Shown here in pieces: positions 12,701 to 22,309 of a stretch of 64,000 bases of DNA. The translations under genes and the position numbers were made by a program. Positions within the stretch are counted from its first letter, which is position 1. The number at the start of each line of letters is the position of its first letter. The stretch is from Apostichopus japonicus. Lineage: Eukaryota; Echinodermata; Holothuroidea; Aspidochirotida; Stichopodidae. The notes below the pieces were generated by a model. The model searched no databases, had not been told where the DNA came from, and saw only the letters and a program-made list of their open reading frames with translations. The stretch spans positions 10,126,001 to 10,190,000 of the forward strand of contig NC_092572.1 of NCBI RefSeq assembly GCF_037975245.1. Reading direction: 5' to 3'.

Positions 12701-15700
12701 CTTCATACCCCATACATTCAACTCTAAGCTTTCTGTATACATCTTTCAATTATTTTTAAAAGATGCATACCATGGCTGGCATAAATTGTTCTTAATCTAC
12801 TGCAATCTATGCTTCGGGCTTTGTCTTTGAAATAGCATTCTAGCAGTCAATATCAGCTTGCGATTTGGGTTTTCGCTTTCCGGCCAGATAAATACCTTAC
12901 TATCCCATTGTATAATCAATTATCTCACAGATTACTATTCTACCGCTGATGTAACAGAAGGAAGAGGCCCACTTATTGTCGATGAGAAAGACATCTCCAT
13001 CATAAATAGCATGAAGATGGGGAACATATACAACAGGTGGTTGGGGACCGTCAATCTCCCTAGTAGATCCAACACTTGTGTTGTAATAACAAGCATCACA
13101 GGTTAGTGGAATACCAACACAAAATTAAGTTGCGTCGATTACATCATCATTACCGTATCGCAATTAAATAACAGGTTGGTTAAATTAAACGATGTAGTTA
13201 ATATACATTTAAATGATAGTGGAGTCTGTAAACAATGTCATTGTGGCCAAATTTAAGAATTGCGGAAAGAAAAGTCATTTGCCGAACGTATGTCTTTCAC
13301 TGCCTCCACAAGAAAACCTGAAAACAAACAATAACATCTCCCAAACGTCCGCTGGTTTTCCTATGGTAGATTTTGTACCAACAGTGGTATTGTATCTTGG
13401 TAAAAAAAAGTACAACCATTTTAATATCATCTCAGCCAGTACATGAACAGCTTTCTTCAATATCGATGAAACTTCAGCCAACATATTTATACCACGTTTA
13501 GTGTTATGTATGTCACATAAAGTACGACTCTATCAAGAAACATGTGTACATGTTGTGTTCTTGGTATTGTGTATATTTGCAGAAATAGTTTGGAGAACGA
13601 ACGAAATCCATTGGGAAGCATTTCTGAGAAATTGTCTTCAATTGCCGGAATCGAAGAATCTTACGAAAATCGAAGCAATATCTATTGAAAGTAGTGAGTT
13701 TTACTTTTAAATGATTAACTGTGAAATATTTCTGTGAATAATGTAAAAATTCGAGAATCTTTTCATAAGGAACATAACAGCGTAACAAAGTCAAACTGGT
13801 TTGCAATACTTTCCCAACGTTAGTCACTTTCAAATATATGAATTTTTAAATTTTTATTATTCGCATTCATCGATCTGATTTCATCCTCTGTTTTTAGATA
13901 ACTTGTATCTCATGAGCGAGCATATTGCATGTGAAACTTTACATTGTTTGTTGACTCGAGAAGCAGCAGCAGAAAGGAATGACCATTGTCGCAGGTCTTT
14001 GTCTGACATTATTAAACACGTCACTGGTCTTTTGGAAGGGATGCATATCATAAATACGTATGGGGTAAGATAAGAAAATCATTCTATTTATTTTCATTAA
14101 GAAGTTTATTTTTGCATTGGGTTGTATTCTCCTGTCTTCTCGCTGGAGGAAATTTCATGGTAGGTTAGTTAGGTTACATAAAGAACCAAGCACATACAGA
14201 AAATTCTCATTTTTATAGTTTTGAAGTTTAAATGTCAGGGCGCAATCGTAAATACAACACCCAAACCATATTTTTCTGAAGACTTGCTGTTAAGTAATGT
14301 ATATCATAATGCTTTTAACTAAAGAATTCAAAAACGAAAGTTTTGGAATAAATTACGTTATTATTACTTTATTATAACAGTTTCTCCATCCCGGCTTAAC
14401 GACCAGAAAACTTTTGGTCACCACAGCTGGACAACTTAAATTGTACGATTTCTGTCTCGCTGGCGACGCATCCAAAGTAGCTACGCTGCAGAGATCAAAG
14501 GTGTAATATTAACAGTTAATTCTACATTTTCTTTCGAATAATTGAACATAGTAGCAAATAACTCAAAATGTGCTTTGTATATACTTTATATGCATGACAA
14601 TGATTAAAGCGTAGATTTATCTATTTTTACCACTAATTACGTTACAACTTATTATTCTCATGCTTGTGTTACAACTAAATAGTTCGTTACCTCAAGTTCT
14701 CTCGGGACTTGAAAGAACACTAACTTATAGTTAAATACTATATAAAGCTGTGACTCATTTTACTGCCTGTTGTATTACTTTTCATATTTCCTAGGTGAAA
14801 GTTATTAGTAACAAGTACTGAATTCATTGCCAGTATTAGGTGGTGCTAAGAACTTAATTATTTTACGTTCTGTCATGTCACAAAATAGATATTGTTATAA
14901 ATAAGCAAACAACATTAAAAACAACATTTAAACTTGAAATTGTTTGCTCATTTATAACAATATTAATTTTATGAGACACATGTAGCTGGATAGTGTTTAT
15001 TAGTAGGGTTAGTAGTTGTTCACGTCATCGACCTAATGTGAGAATTTTTATTCAACTTGTAATATGTCCAACATTTCGAATTGTGTCTGGGACTTAATGT
15101 ATTTACGTAGCTCGACCCTCCCAGTTAGTAACAAAAACCAAAAGAGCAATTACCATTGAAATTTACCCTCTATATATTATATTTTCCACAATAGATGTTT
15201 TCAGCAACTTTGAATCAATTTCCACCAGAAATGTTGATTTCCAGCGTATACACAGAGTCAAGTGATGTGTGGTCTGTAGCAGTAACGATATGGGAAATCA
15301 TGTCCGCTGGTAAAAAAATAATGTACTGTTATTCTTCTATGGATGAGAAAGTGAAAGAGAATACCCAGATTGGGTATCGTGAATAGTTTGAAACTTAGTC
15401 AAGTAGGACTTGTTTGCTGATCAAGTAGATTTGTGTACAGTTAGTCAATAGCTCTTCATGCATAATATGATCTTAATCACATGATAAGTGCCATTGAATA
15501 ATTACCAGGAAACGAAATACGAATCTAAACTTGTTAAAAAGTTCATTGCTCGGATCATTTCGTCCCTACGTCAGAATTTACATGATGCCATTGATTTGTT
15601 TTTCTACAGGAATCTCACCTTTCCCTGATGATACAGAAATTACGTCGCATAAAGAATTGTTCGAACCATCATTCCCATGGCCAGAGAAATATTTCCAGAT

Positions 15701-17499
15701 AAAGTAATCATTATTACATGCAAATTTCATATGTATACTGTTTTTTTTCATAAATGCTATATCTTTGATTGTTGTATTTATCACTTATGATCATTAATTA
15801 TTATTCTTGTGATCAATTATAACCCGCAATTACTATGACGACGGTGAACTTGTTTTATAAAACTAAAGCAAAGTTAAGTTAGTAATACATCCAGGTTCAT
15901 AACTTACAATACCTTTCCATGTATCTTGACTATGCAATGACTATGATGACGGTGAACTTGAAAAATAGCATAACGAGGATATCCTTGTAAGAAACGTTTA
16001 TAATCAAGCTTGCCTTTGAAAAAACATCCACTGTTCCATATGTTTGTCCCATGTGTTTCTTCCATATGTTTGTTCCAACTGTTTGTGCCATATAACAAGT
16101 TAAGTTACTAATTAATCCAGGTTCAAAACTTACAACATATTTATAGGTATTTCTGAAAATGCCTTGGAAAAATATTGACCTGTGTTTCATTATCATAATT
16201 AACTGATCGAAATATACATAATCTGGAAGTCTCAAAGTCATAAAAATTGCCTGAACAGCAATCGCTATTATAACGGGGCATTCAGGTACACGTGACAAAG
16301 ATTACTGAGGTCTGAATGTAAATGATGTTGAGGTTTACCTATCTGTCTTCAACATAAGCAGTCTGTGCATTAAATATTGAAGGTGGTGGTATCATGTCAC
16401 GCGTTTGCTACGTGCAGATACGGCTGTGATACTTGAATGGTAAGAAACAGCGAATCCGGTCGTATGCTGATTATGTCTTTGCACATTGCGTGTAGTCATG
16501 CTGTGGTAAATGCTTTCTATCTGCAGTTCGATTGTTTGAAAGAAACTAGCAATTCTTGGAATTGAAAATTGTGGTGAACATTGAAAACATCTACCACTTA
16601 GCTAGGTTTCTTGTTCGGGTAGCTTTACCAAGAATGTCATAGCTATGAGTCCATGAATTTCGTAGCTGTAGCATACATAGTCAAGGAGGACAGTACTAGT
16701 TCAGTGCTACATGAAGCACGACACATGACCCTCCACTCCGGGCGTCTCCACGTTGACGTAATCGGCCCAGATTATGTATACGTTAATGGATTAACTTGAT
16801 TTTATTGCACTGGGTTCATCTGCAGAAATAAAATCCTGTACAATTGATGGAGCCATAACTGTGCTTGTCGACCATCCATACATCGTTTGAAAGGAACTTT
16901 CATGGAAGTAAGAGAACATTTCTTCTTTCTAAAATTGCCAAAACGTTTCTTATGATAAGGATAAATATCGCGCATAACTGGATGAGGCATATCACCAATT
17001 TTATCTAAGATACAGACCGGTACGACACGCCACACTCATTGTACAACAGAGGCTAGGCGAGAGAAGAAACATGCAACCTAAAATGTCTCAAACATATGAC
17101 TGTGAAACTGTGATTACATCTTCATACCTTCTTAATTAAAATATAATATACATAAATTACATGAAAATATGATATGGAACATGTAAAATGGTATCATGAA
17201 AAAGGCATATAAGGATCGTTTAAATGACTTGAAAATATCAATTAAAATTGCGCCAAAAAGCAGCTAATGAAACTTTTCAAAATAAAGCAACATGTTATTT
17301 GTCGGAAAACGATGGTTGCATGAACTTTTTTCCCATTATTTCCATTTGTTGTAAATTTACTTAATGAGAGAGTAATATGTTAATTAACACTCAACAGATA
17401 TTTCAGAAATTACTAGATGACAGTTCTTATGAGATACCGTTATCAACGACGTATGTGGCTATGGGATCAGCGAATATTGATGAAGATACCTACTCATAA
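2525..17499 (+). CDS. multi-exon gene (3' part): death domain + tyrosine pseudokinase
   Basis: This entry spans the exon set listed separately below. Order: death domain in two exons, hydrophilic linker, six kinase-domain exons, tail exon. Intron phases are compatible at every junction except between 15703 (phase 2) and 17398 (phase 0), where an exon encoding the end of the kinase C-lobe is missing from my reading. The kinase fold resembles receptor tyrosine kinases by its WxIMSAG and YTESSDVW motifs. VAIK-Lys, HRD-Asp, the catalytic-loop Asn and DFG-Gly are all replaced, so catalysis is unlikely and a scaffold or allosteric role is inferred. The N-terminal part is probably upstream of the window or uses the exon at 625. 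Whether it carries Ig domains and a membrane helix, as the gene at 42.9 kb does, is inference. Confidence 0.55.
2996..3092 (+). CDS. exon, second half of death domain DD-B
   Basis: The acceptor is tttctttcacttag. The phase-1 start joins cleanly to the exon ending at 2653. The translation EQVRMAISKWMRTQ then DVQKVLASLSLLGP matches death-domain helices 4-6, including the conserved Trp. The donor gtatgg at 3093 leaves phase 2, which fits the linker exon at 11956. Alternatively, reading on reaches a TAA at 3109-3111 after five more residues, which would make this the last exon of a short isoform. The sequence cannot decide between these; the phase match to 11956 favours continuation. Confidence 0.68.
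3150..3690 (+). mobile_element. decayed Penelope-like retroelement 3' end (GIY-YIG fragment)
   Basis: Frame 3195-3389 encodes VYRINCTDCDSSYVGQTNRR followed by LKDRFREHL, the Y-V-G-Q-T...R...R...EH signature of the GIY-YIG nuclease carried C-terminally by Penelope-like elements. A stop codon immediately precedes it. The downstream part (LLIQDLNADFN, NVPSYGLKLF) is in another frame and ends at 3489, so the ORF is frameshifted and dead. The reverse-transcriptase part is absent. About 125 bases after the ORF end sits a hammerhead-ribozyme candidate, as expected for this retroelement class. The insertion lies in the intron after the death domain. Confidence 0.65.
3602..3670 (+). ncRNA. hammerhead ribozyme candidate (Penelope-like element)
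   Basis: Core box CTGACGA lies at 3616-3622, followed by a perfect 7-bp hairpin (3624-3630 pairing 3634-3640, TGA loop). GAAA at 3641-3644 comes next. Then a 5-bp stem III pairs 3644-3648 with 3653-3657 (one G-U) around a GCAG loop, ending in a GTC cleavage triplet at 3656-3658. Stem I can form from the TTTT/ACAA segments at 3602-3611 with TTGT/AAAA after 3659. One extra U (3623) lies between the core and stem II, a deviation from the consensus that may lower activity. Hammerheads in Penelope-like element repeats are documented, which fits the GIY-YIG fragment upstream. Confidence 0.6.
3693..3779. repeat. TA/TG microsatellite
   Basis: Interrupted (TA)n with a few TG and CA units lies directly after the ribozyme-bearing element and directly before the candidate LTR. 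Confidence 0.9.
3780..4726 (-). mobile_element. possible solo LTR
   Basis: This block is less AT-rich than its surroundings. On the minus strand it can start TGTCAGAATGTTATG (or TGTTATG at 4718) and ends CAACGTAACA at 3780, giving TG...CA termini with a short TGTTA/TAACA inverted repeat. A TATAAAAG box lies on the minus strand at 4501-4508, followed by a plausible initiation region, as in an LTR promoter. No target-site duplication was found; the left flank is a microsatellite. No internal retrotransposon genes adjoin. Short ORFs on both strands are treated as chance. Confidence 0.35.
4727..6860. other. intron sequence, no assigned feature
   Basis: AT-rich and non-coding. A (TA)n tract occurs near 4853-4870. 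A 34-base segment at 5579-5612 has a strong acceptor (tactttttttgcag-like) and a gtgagt donor, but its phases do not fit the neighbouring exons, so it is not called. Confidence 0.5.
6870..7350. repeat. diverged tandem duplication, about 240 bp unit
   Basis: Two adjacent copies share CCACATCCAATGTG and TTATTGCACAG...GCTATCTT blocks in the same order, the second starting near 7106. The second copy carries a run of ten G at about 7183-7193. No coding content. Confidence 0.6.
8825..9245. repeat. diverged tandem duplication, about 230 bp unit
   Basis: Two copies share GACTTRTGAAYWAWSARCAGAG-like, GTGTTGTAT and CGCTTATCTAACAC blocks in the same order (first about 8827-9003, second about 9051-9240). 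Non-coding intron sequence. Confidence 0.55.
9246..11955. other. intron sequence, no assigned feature
   Basis: AT-rich, no exon with both splice sites and an open frame was recognised on either strand. Confidence 0.4.
11956..12026 (+). CDS. linker exon between death domain and pseudokinase
   Basis: A strong acceptor (attcctattttttag) and a gtacgt donor bound a 71-base exon. It is open in phase 2, matching the donor at 3092, and ends in phase 1, matching the acceptor at 12931. Residues NKSITTKHQKNIQNNDVLET are hydrophilic, as expected of a flexible linker. The call rests on splice sites and phase, not on similarity. Confidence 0.45.
12931..13101 (+). CDS. exon, kinase N-lobe start (subdomains I-II)
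   Basis: Acceptor ttatctcacag, donor gttagt, phase 1 to phase 1, 57 codons. The sequence LIVDEKDISIINSMKMGNIY then NRWLGTV follows the layout of a kinase juxtamembrane strand and nucleotide-binding loop. The GxGxxG pattern is reduced to a single Gly (KMGNIYN). The strand that normally holds V-A-I-K reads VVITS, so the ATP-anchoring Lys is lost. Similarity is to receptor-type tyrosine kinases by spacing and by the domains that follow. Confidence 0.65.
13583..13693 (+). CDS. exon, kinase subdomains III-IV
   Basis: Acceptor gtatatttgcag, phase-1 start. Two overlapping donors (gtagtg at 13691, gtgagt at 13694) both leave phase 1; the second is the better consensus. The translation includes HWEAFLRNCLQLPES and NLTKIEAISIE. 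This matches the alpha-C helix followed by the H-x-N-I-x-x-x-x-G strand pattern of tyrosine kinases, with the conserved His-Pro-Asn replaced by SKN. The salt-bridge Glu is not clearly placed. Confidence 0.65.
13898..14064 (+). CDS. exon, kinase hinge and helix E (subdomains V-VIa)
   Basis: Acceptor ctctgtttttag, phase 1; donor gtaaga, phase 0. NLYLMSEHIACETLHCLLTR reads as strand 5 and the hinge (L-x-L-M-x-E). A 20-odd-residue insert follows, then SDIIKHVTGLLEGMHII, the amphipathic helix E with the V-T-x-x-L-x-G-M-x-x-I pattern typical of tyrosine kinases. This is one of the most convincing kinase exons. Confidence 0.72.
14381..14500 (+). CDS. exon, degenerate catalytic loop and DFG (subdomains VIb-VII)
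   Basis: Acceptor attataacag, donor gtgtaa, phase 0 to 0, 40 codons. The motif HPGLTTRKLLVTTAGQLKLY occupies the place of H-R-D-L-A-A-R-N-V-L-V...L-K-I, and DFCLAGDAS the place of D-F-G-L-A. The catalytic Asp becomes Gly, the Asn becomes Lys and the DFG Gly becomes Cys, while the scaffold residues (His, Leu, Arg, Leu-Leu-Val, Asp-Phe, Leu-Ala) persist. This is strong sequence evidence for a tyrosine-kinase-derived pseudokinase, not random decay: the frame, splice sites and structural residues are intact. Confidence 0.78.
15195..15309 (+). CDS. exon, kinase subdomains VIII-IX
   Basis: Acceptor attttccacaatag, phase 0; donor gtaaaa, phase 1. NQFPPEMLISSVYTESSDVW followed by SVAVTIWEIMSAG matches the tyrosine-kinase P-x-E-x-L...Y-T-x-x-S-D-V-W-S-x-x-V-x-x-W-E-I-x-S-x-G signature almost throughout. 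The APE motif is PPE and the usual F-G after DVWS is V-A. No activation-loop tyrosine pair was seen before it. Confidence 0.82.
15610..15703 (+). CDS. exon, kinase subdomain X
   Basis: Acceptor ttttctacag, phase-1 start joined to 15309; donor gtaatc, phase 2. GISPFPDDTEITSHKELFEP continues the kinase C-lobe (G-x-x-P-F-P after W-E-I-M-S-A-G). The FPWPEKYF stretch lies where the small hydrophobic segment before subdomain XI is expected. Confidence 0.7.
15704..17397. other. intron(s); missing kinase subdomain XI exon
   Basis: An exon starting in phase 2 and ending in phase 0, coding for the C-W...R-P helices of the C-lobe, is expected here. I could not find it. Short repeats (a GACGGTGAACTTG block and a CCAGGTTCAWAACTTACAA block, each twice between 15835 and 16140) occupy the left part. 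A less AT-rich segment at about 16620-17040 carries an unrecognised minus-strand ORF (16802-17035). Confidence 0.4.
17398..17499 (+). CDS. terminal exon, tyrosine-rich tail with YVAM motif
   Basis: Acceptor cactcaacag, phase 0, 33 codons and a TAA at 17497-17499. It starts IFQKLLDDSSYEIPLSTTYV and ends ANIDEDTYS. The opening matches the helix closing a kinase domain (F-x-x-L-L-D). The tail has Tyr-Glu-Ile-Pro, Tyr-Val-Ala-Met and a Tyr near the end; Y-x-x-M is the known consensus bound by the SH2 domains of PI3-kinase p85. A polyadenylation hexamer follows within 40 bases. Confidence 0.65.
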   Translation: MFQKLLDDSSYEIPLSTTYVAMGSANIDEDTYS

Positions 17500-17534
17500 G
17501 ATATATATCATGCCGGAAAGTAGGACTGTGTAAA

Positions 17535-17540
17535 AATAAA
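17535..17540 (+). terminator. polyadenylation signal AATAAA
   Basis: Canonical hexamer 35 bases after the stop codon of the tail exon, giving a very short 3' UTR. Confidence 0.45.
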
Positions 17541-18330
17541 CTGATTTTGCAGTACGTGTACTGTAAGAGAACTGAAGAGCGATGTGTTGATTATTTATTA
17601 TTTCGGCTGAACAGTTTCACGCGGCATATTTTTTTTGTGTGCAAATATCATGTTTTCAAAAAAGTAAACAAAATATTTGTGTAGACCTGTGCAATACAGT
17701 TCACTTTAAACTGCTATGTTTTATATGGTGTATATTTTACATGCTTGCCAATGGATAACTTAAACTTGAACGTGATTTGGAAGGTACTACTATGTGGCTA
17801 TACAACCACTTTTTAAGTATTATATTTAGTAAGTGACATCCTTTATGATAACCGTTTTGATTTTTTTGTTTTGCACACCCACCTTAGAAATGATGAGACA
17901 ATTGTTATTATCAATACTGAAACAAAATTATGCACATGTTTTGGATTTACGGAATGGATGTGTAACTTTACAGTTATTTTCATTTAAAAGGCAAATATTT
18001 GCAGAAATAAAGATCTTTTAATATATACAATTTAGTGGAAACCTGGTCATAAGAATGCACTACCTAAATAGAAGGCAACATATTTTACCCATTATGCACT
18101 GATACGTTTGTGAAAAGAGGTGATTACCAATACTGAAAGCTGAATAAGGTATCTGTCTAAAATATTAGGTTGAATGTTGACCAATGCTCGACCATTTTAT
18201 TAAAAGGCAGCAACTAGCAATTGAAAAAAAACGTTTGCGTAATGATGTATATCAAAATGCTTTCAAAAAACTTGTCACTAAGTATTTTATTCTAAAAGGT
18301 TTAATGAAATTTGTCTTTGTATCAACTTTA
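17541..18330. other. intergenic sequence, nothing recognised
   Basis: AT-rich; short ORFs only, no motif. Confidence 0.4.
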
Positions 18331-18335
18331 CAATA

Positions 18336-18368
18336 TGTATATATATATATATAAATATATAAATATAA

Positions 18369-18400
<32 letters not shown>

Positions 18401-18440
18401 GTGGAGAGAGAGAGGTGGAGAGAGAGAGAGATAGAGAGAA
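18336..18440. repeat. compound microsatellite (TA)n-(AAATAT)n-(GA)n
   Basis: Alternating TA tract passing into a GA-rich tract interrupted by GGTGGA units. Confidence 0.9.
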
Positions 18441-18699
18441 AAATGCACGTAAAAGGGGCTTTAAAGAGTTTAATGTAAGTCACCCACATGGTCTGAGAGC
18501 TAGAGAAAGCATTGTCCTTGTGATTATATAGGAGTGACAAAACTAAACTCATTATGGTAGTTGAAACCAGTAACCAGTTTTATTATGTATATAGCAAACA
18601 AGTGACTGATTCTATATAGGTTTTGTTTTTATAACCTTTCAAAAGTACTTCATCCACTCTAGATATGAGCACACCTAACACATGTGCAGCCGCAATGAA

Positions 18700-19165
18700 A
18701 AGGAGGAATGTGTTTAATGTTAAACTAATTTGTCTCACGAAAGGTTATTTTCGCCTTCAAACTGTTTTAACCGAATTTGCTTCTCAAATGCTAAAGTTAA
18801 GCACAAAACGAGACTACTTAAATGTCTGTATAGTGTTATAAGCATGAAGTACTTTCTGTGAACAAGCTCAAAATTTTTAACACAATGCTGCATGCATTAT
18901 ATCAAAACGCTGTTGTTCTTGATGCCAGTGACAAATAAATCCTTGAGCTGAACGAGAGAGTTAGCAATGCTATGTAGCATTTTAAAAACTGACGCAAAGA
19001 TTGTCGTCACTTGATCAGAATTCCACGAATTCGATACAGAACTGGTCGTGTAGCATGGCCAGTATACACTATACCGTTTGATTACTTCATCGATCCTCCC
19101 ATCTTTTTTAAGACAACCGACATTAATTTTCTTATAAAAGTCGCGCAACACGGAATGTGAACTAG
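18700..19165. repeat. segmental duplication copy 1, left part
   Basis: This stretch aligns by eye with 39,770-40,160: ATAAGCATGAAGTACTT, AAACTGACGCAAAG, GTGATCAGAATTCCACGAAT, ACATGGCCAGTA and TCGATC...ACATCTTT blocks occur in the same order in both. The copy is broken at 19165 by a transposon and resumes at 24539. The weakly conserved minus-strand ORF (18897-19151) is probably a by-product of the duplication. Confidence 0.65.
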
Positions 19166-20179
19166 TACACTGAAAACTTAAATTGGTTCACCGACTAACA
19201 TAACGTTAGTCCATCTGGTGCCTCTCCCGACTAACATAGCCTTATACAGTTGCTATACCGACTAATTTATTCCTTAGTCAGTCGGATTTCTTAGTCGGTC
19301 ATGTTAGTCCGTCAGCTTAGTCGATCAACAATTTCTTAGTCGGTAAATGTATATTAGTCAGTTACATTAGTTGGTGACATTAGTCGGTCTTTACCGACTA
19401 ATTTATATGAGCCACTGACTAGTTTATAGCAGGTTTTACATTAGTCAGGATGGTGCCTCTCCCGACTAACCTTTCTTAGTGGGTATCGACTGACTAGTTG
19501 CACTGACTAGAATCACTGAAAGAATTAAACCCGACTAGTTTCACTGACTAGCATCACTGAAAGAAAAGAGAGCAGAAGAAACACAAATAATGTGTACGTT
19601 GGCAGTATTTATTTCTGATAAAACTTCTGATGTCTACAAAGGCTGACTTTCGACAGATAAAGAAGAAATCACTGTAAATAAAAATCTGAAAATATGATTT
19701 TATTCCAACAAAGTTAAGACAAGTTAATGGATCAAACATGAATCGCAAAAGTATAGCACTGCACAATAATGCAAAGTTGAATCTTGGGCAAGGGTTCCTC
19801 ATGACTTTCGTTTTAAAGTGGTACCCCAAATCGACACCAGTTAAGTCTTCACGAACAAAGAGTGTTTCTCTTAACTACAAATGGCCTCCCACTTGTCTTC
19901 AGGAAGCCAAAATCTGTACCATTATTGACCTGTGAACAGAAAATATGATATACGTGTAAGCACAGATACAGATATAACACATGATAACTCACATTATCAT
20001 AAACATACATTTACATTAAAATTTTTATAACATATTGGGAGGTATACATTTAAATCTAGGTTCCTCAAATTATAAGCCAGGAATAGCAGCTTTACCAAAT
20101 AATTATTAGCTTTGCACAGCATAACACCAAGTTATTTCTCAAAGCTTAATAATTATGTTAATCATGTTAATAATGATCC

Positions 20180-22300
20180 CAATAGACCGGGAGCCCAGAG
20201 AGTTTGGTTAGCTGGGAAGGTAACCAATTGCTTTGTGCATCACAATGTTCACAGTGCATTCCTGTATATGAAACCTGACGACTGGCAAACCGACTGTGGT
20301 GGGTGTGGCTGGGAGAGCAATTTTAAAGTCACCTGATAGCTAACCTAGATCAGTTTTCATGGTAACACATCAAAGTAAGTACAATGTGTCAGGTATGGCC
20401 CCAAGAGCAACAAATGGCCATTGCCAGTAATTATTGGTGGTGGGGTACCCCTGCCAGTGATCTATAATTGACCCCTCAAGGCTGACCTAGGTCAGCTCAT
20501 GAGGTAACCACTTGAAACCTACTGGAAAATGTTGGTTAGGACTTCAGATACAACTGATGGGCATTGCCAGTAATTTTTATTAGTGGGGTACCCCTGCCAG
20601 TAGACCCCCAAAATGCCCATTGACCTAGATGAGCTCATGATGTAACCAGTTGAAAACTACTGGAAAATGGTATCACTTCATATGTAAGGGATGGGCATTT
20701 CCAGTAATTTATATTGGGGGGGGGCAGTACCCCTGCCAGTAGACCCCCAAAATGCCCATTCCCTCATTGACCTAGGTCAGCTCATGAGATAACCAGTTGA
20801 AAAATTACTGGAAAATGATAGGTATCACTTCATATGTAAGGGATGGGCATTTCCAGTCATTTACATTGGTGGGGTAACCCTGTCAGTAGACCCCCAAAAT
20901 GCCCATACCCCATTGACCTAGATTAGCTCATGAGGTAACCAGTTGAAAACTACTGTAAAATGATTGGCAGGACTCTATATGTAAGGGATGGGCATTTCCA
21001 GTAATTTATAATAGTGGGATACCCCTGCCAGTAGATCCCCAAAATGCCCCCCCCCCCCCTCATTGATCTAGGTCAGCTCATGATGTAACCAGTTGAAAAC
21101 TACTGGAAAATGGTATCACTTCATATGTAAGGGATGGGCATTTCCAGTAATTTATATAGGGGGGGCGGTACACCTGCCAGTAGACCCCCAAAATGCCCAT
21201 TCCCTCATTGACCTAGGTCAGCTCATGAGATAACCAGTTGAAAAATTACTGGAAAATGATAGGTATCACTTCATATGTAAGGGATGGGCATTTCCAGTCA
21301 TTTACATTGGTGGGGTAACCCTGCCAGTAGACCCCCAAAATGCCCATCCCCCATTGACCTAGATTAGCTCATGAGGTAACCAGTTGAAAACTACTGGAAT
21401 ATGATAGGTATCACTTCATATGTAAGGGATGGGCATTTCCAGTCATTTACATTGGTGGAGTAACCCTGCCAGTAGACCCCCAAAATGCCCATCCCCCATT
21501 GACCTAGATTAGCTCATGAGGTAACCAGTTGAAAACTACTGTAAAATGATTGGCAGGACTATGTAAGGGATGGGCATTTCCAGTAATTTATAATAGTAGG
21601 ATACCCCTGCCAGTAGATCCCCAAAATGCCCCCCCCCCCCCTCATTGATCTAGGTCAGCTCATGATGTAACCAGTTGAAAACTACTGGAAAATTATTGAC
21701 AGGATTCTATATGTAAGGGATGGGCGGACTCTGGCAGTTGTGGCCCACCAATATAAAATACTGGAAATGCCCATTCTTACATATGAAGTGATACCTATCA
21801 TTTTCCTGTAGGTTTCAACTGGTCAAATCATGAGCTCACCTAGGTCAATGAGGGGATGGGCATATTGGGGGGTCTACTGGCAAGGGTACCCCACCAATAA
21901 AAATTACTGGCAATGCCCATCAGTTGTATCTGAAGTCCTAACCAACATTTTTCAGTAGGTTTCAAGTGGTTACCTCATGAGCTGACCTAGGTCAGCCGTG
22001 AGGGGTCAATTATAGATCACTGGCAGGGGTACCCCACCACCAATAATTACTGGCGATGGCCATTTGTTGCTCTTGGGGCCATGCCTGACACATTGTTCTT
22101 ACTTTGATGTGGTTACCATGAAAGCTGATCTAGGTTAGCTATCAGGTGACTTTAAAATTGCTCTCCCAGCCACATCCACCACAGTCGGTTTGCCAGTCGT
22201 CAGGTTTCATATACAGGAATGCATTGTGAACATTGTGATGTACCAGGCAATTGGTTACCTTCCCAGCTAACCAAACTCTCTGGACTCCCGCTCTACAGAT
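20180..22300. repeat. 2.1-kb imperfect palindrome inside the transposon
   Basis: The left arm (about 20,185-20,650) and right arm (about 21,750-22,300) are inverted copies. For example, AGAGTTTGGTTAGCTGGGAA near 20,200 returns as TTCCCAGCTAACCAAACTCT near 22,260. GGCAAACCGACTGTGGT near 20,285 returns inverted near 22,180. Between the arms sits a tandem satellite. The sequence could fold into a long hairpin. Confidence 0.8.
20580..21760. repeat. 141-151-bp tandem satellite with higher-order period
   Basis: The word GGGATGGGCATTTCCAG recurs near 20689, 20840, 20986, 21131, 21281, 21426 and 21567, and GGGATGGGC near 21717, spaced 141-151 bases. Units also share CCCCTGCCAGTAGACCCCC, ATTGACCTAG and AACCAGTTGAAAACTACTG. 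Unit variants repeat every three units (about 442 bases), a higher-order pattern, with one extra unit in the second cycle. Confidence 0.85.
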
Positions 22301-22309
22301 CAGTAAAAA

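Noticed and set aside
16802-17035. Minus-strand 77-codon ORF
   Set aside because: Slightly distinct composition but no recognisable domain; possibly old transposon sequence.
18897-19151. Minus-strand ORF partly shared with 39910-40221
   Set aside because: The similarity is explained by the segmental duplication; no stop-free frame with splice support or known motif.
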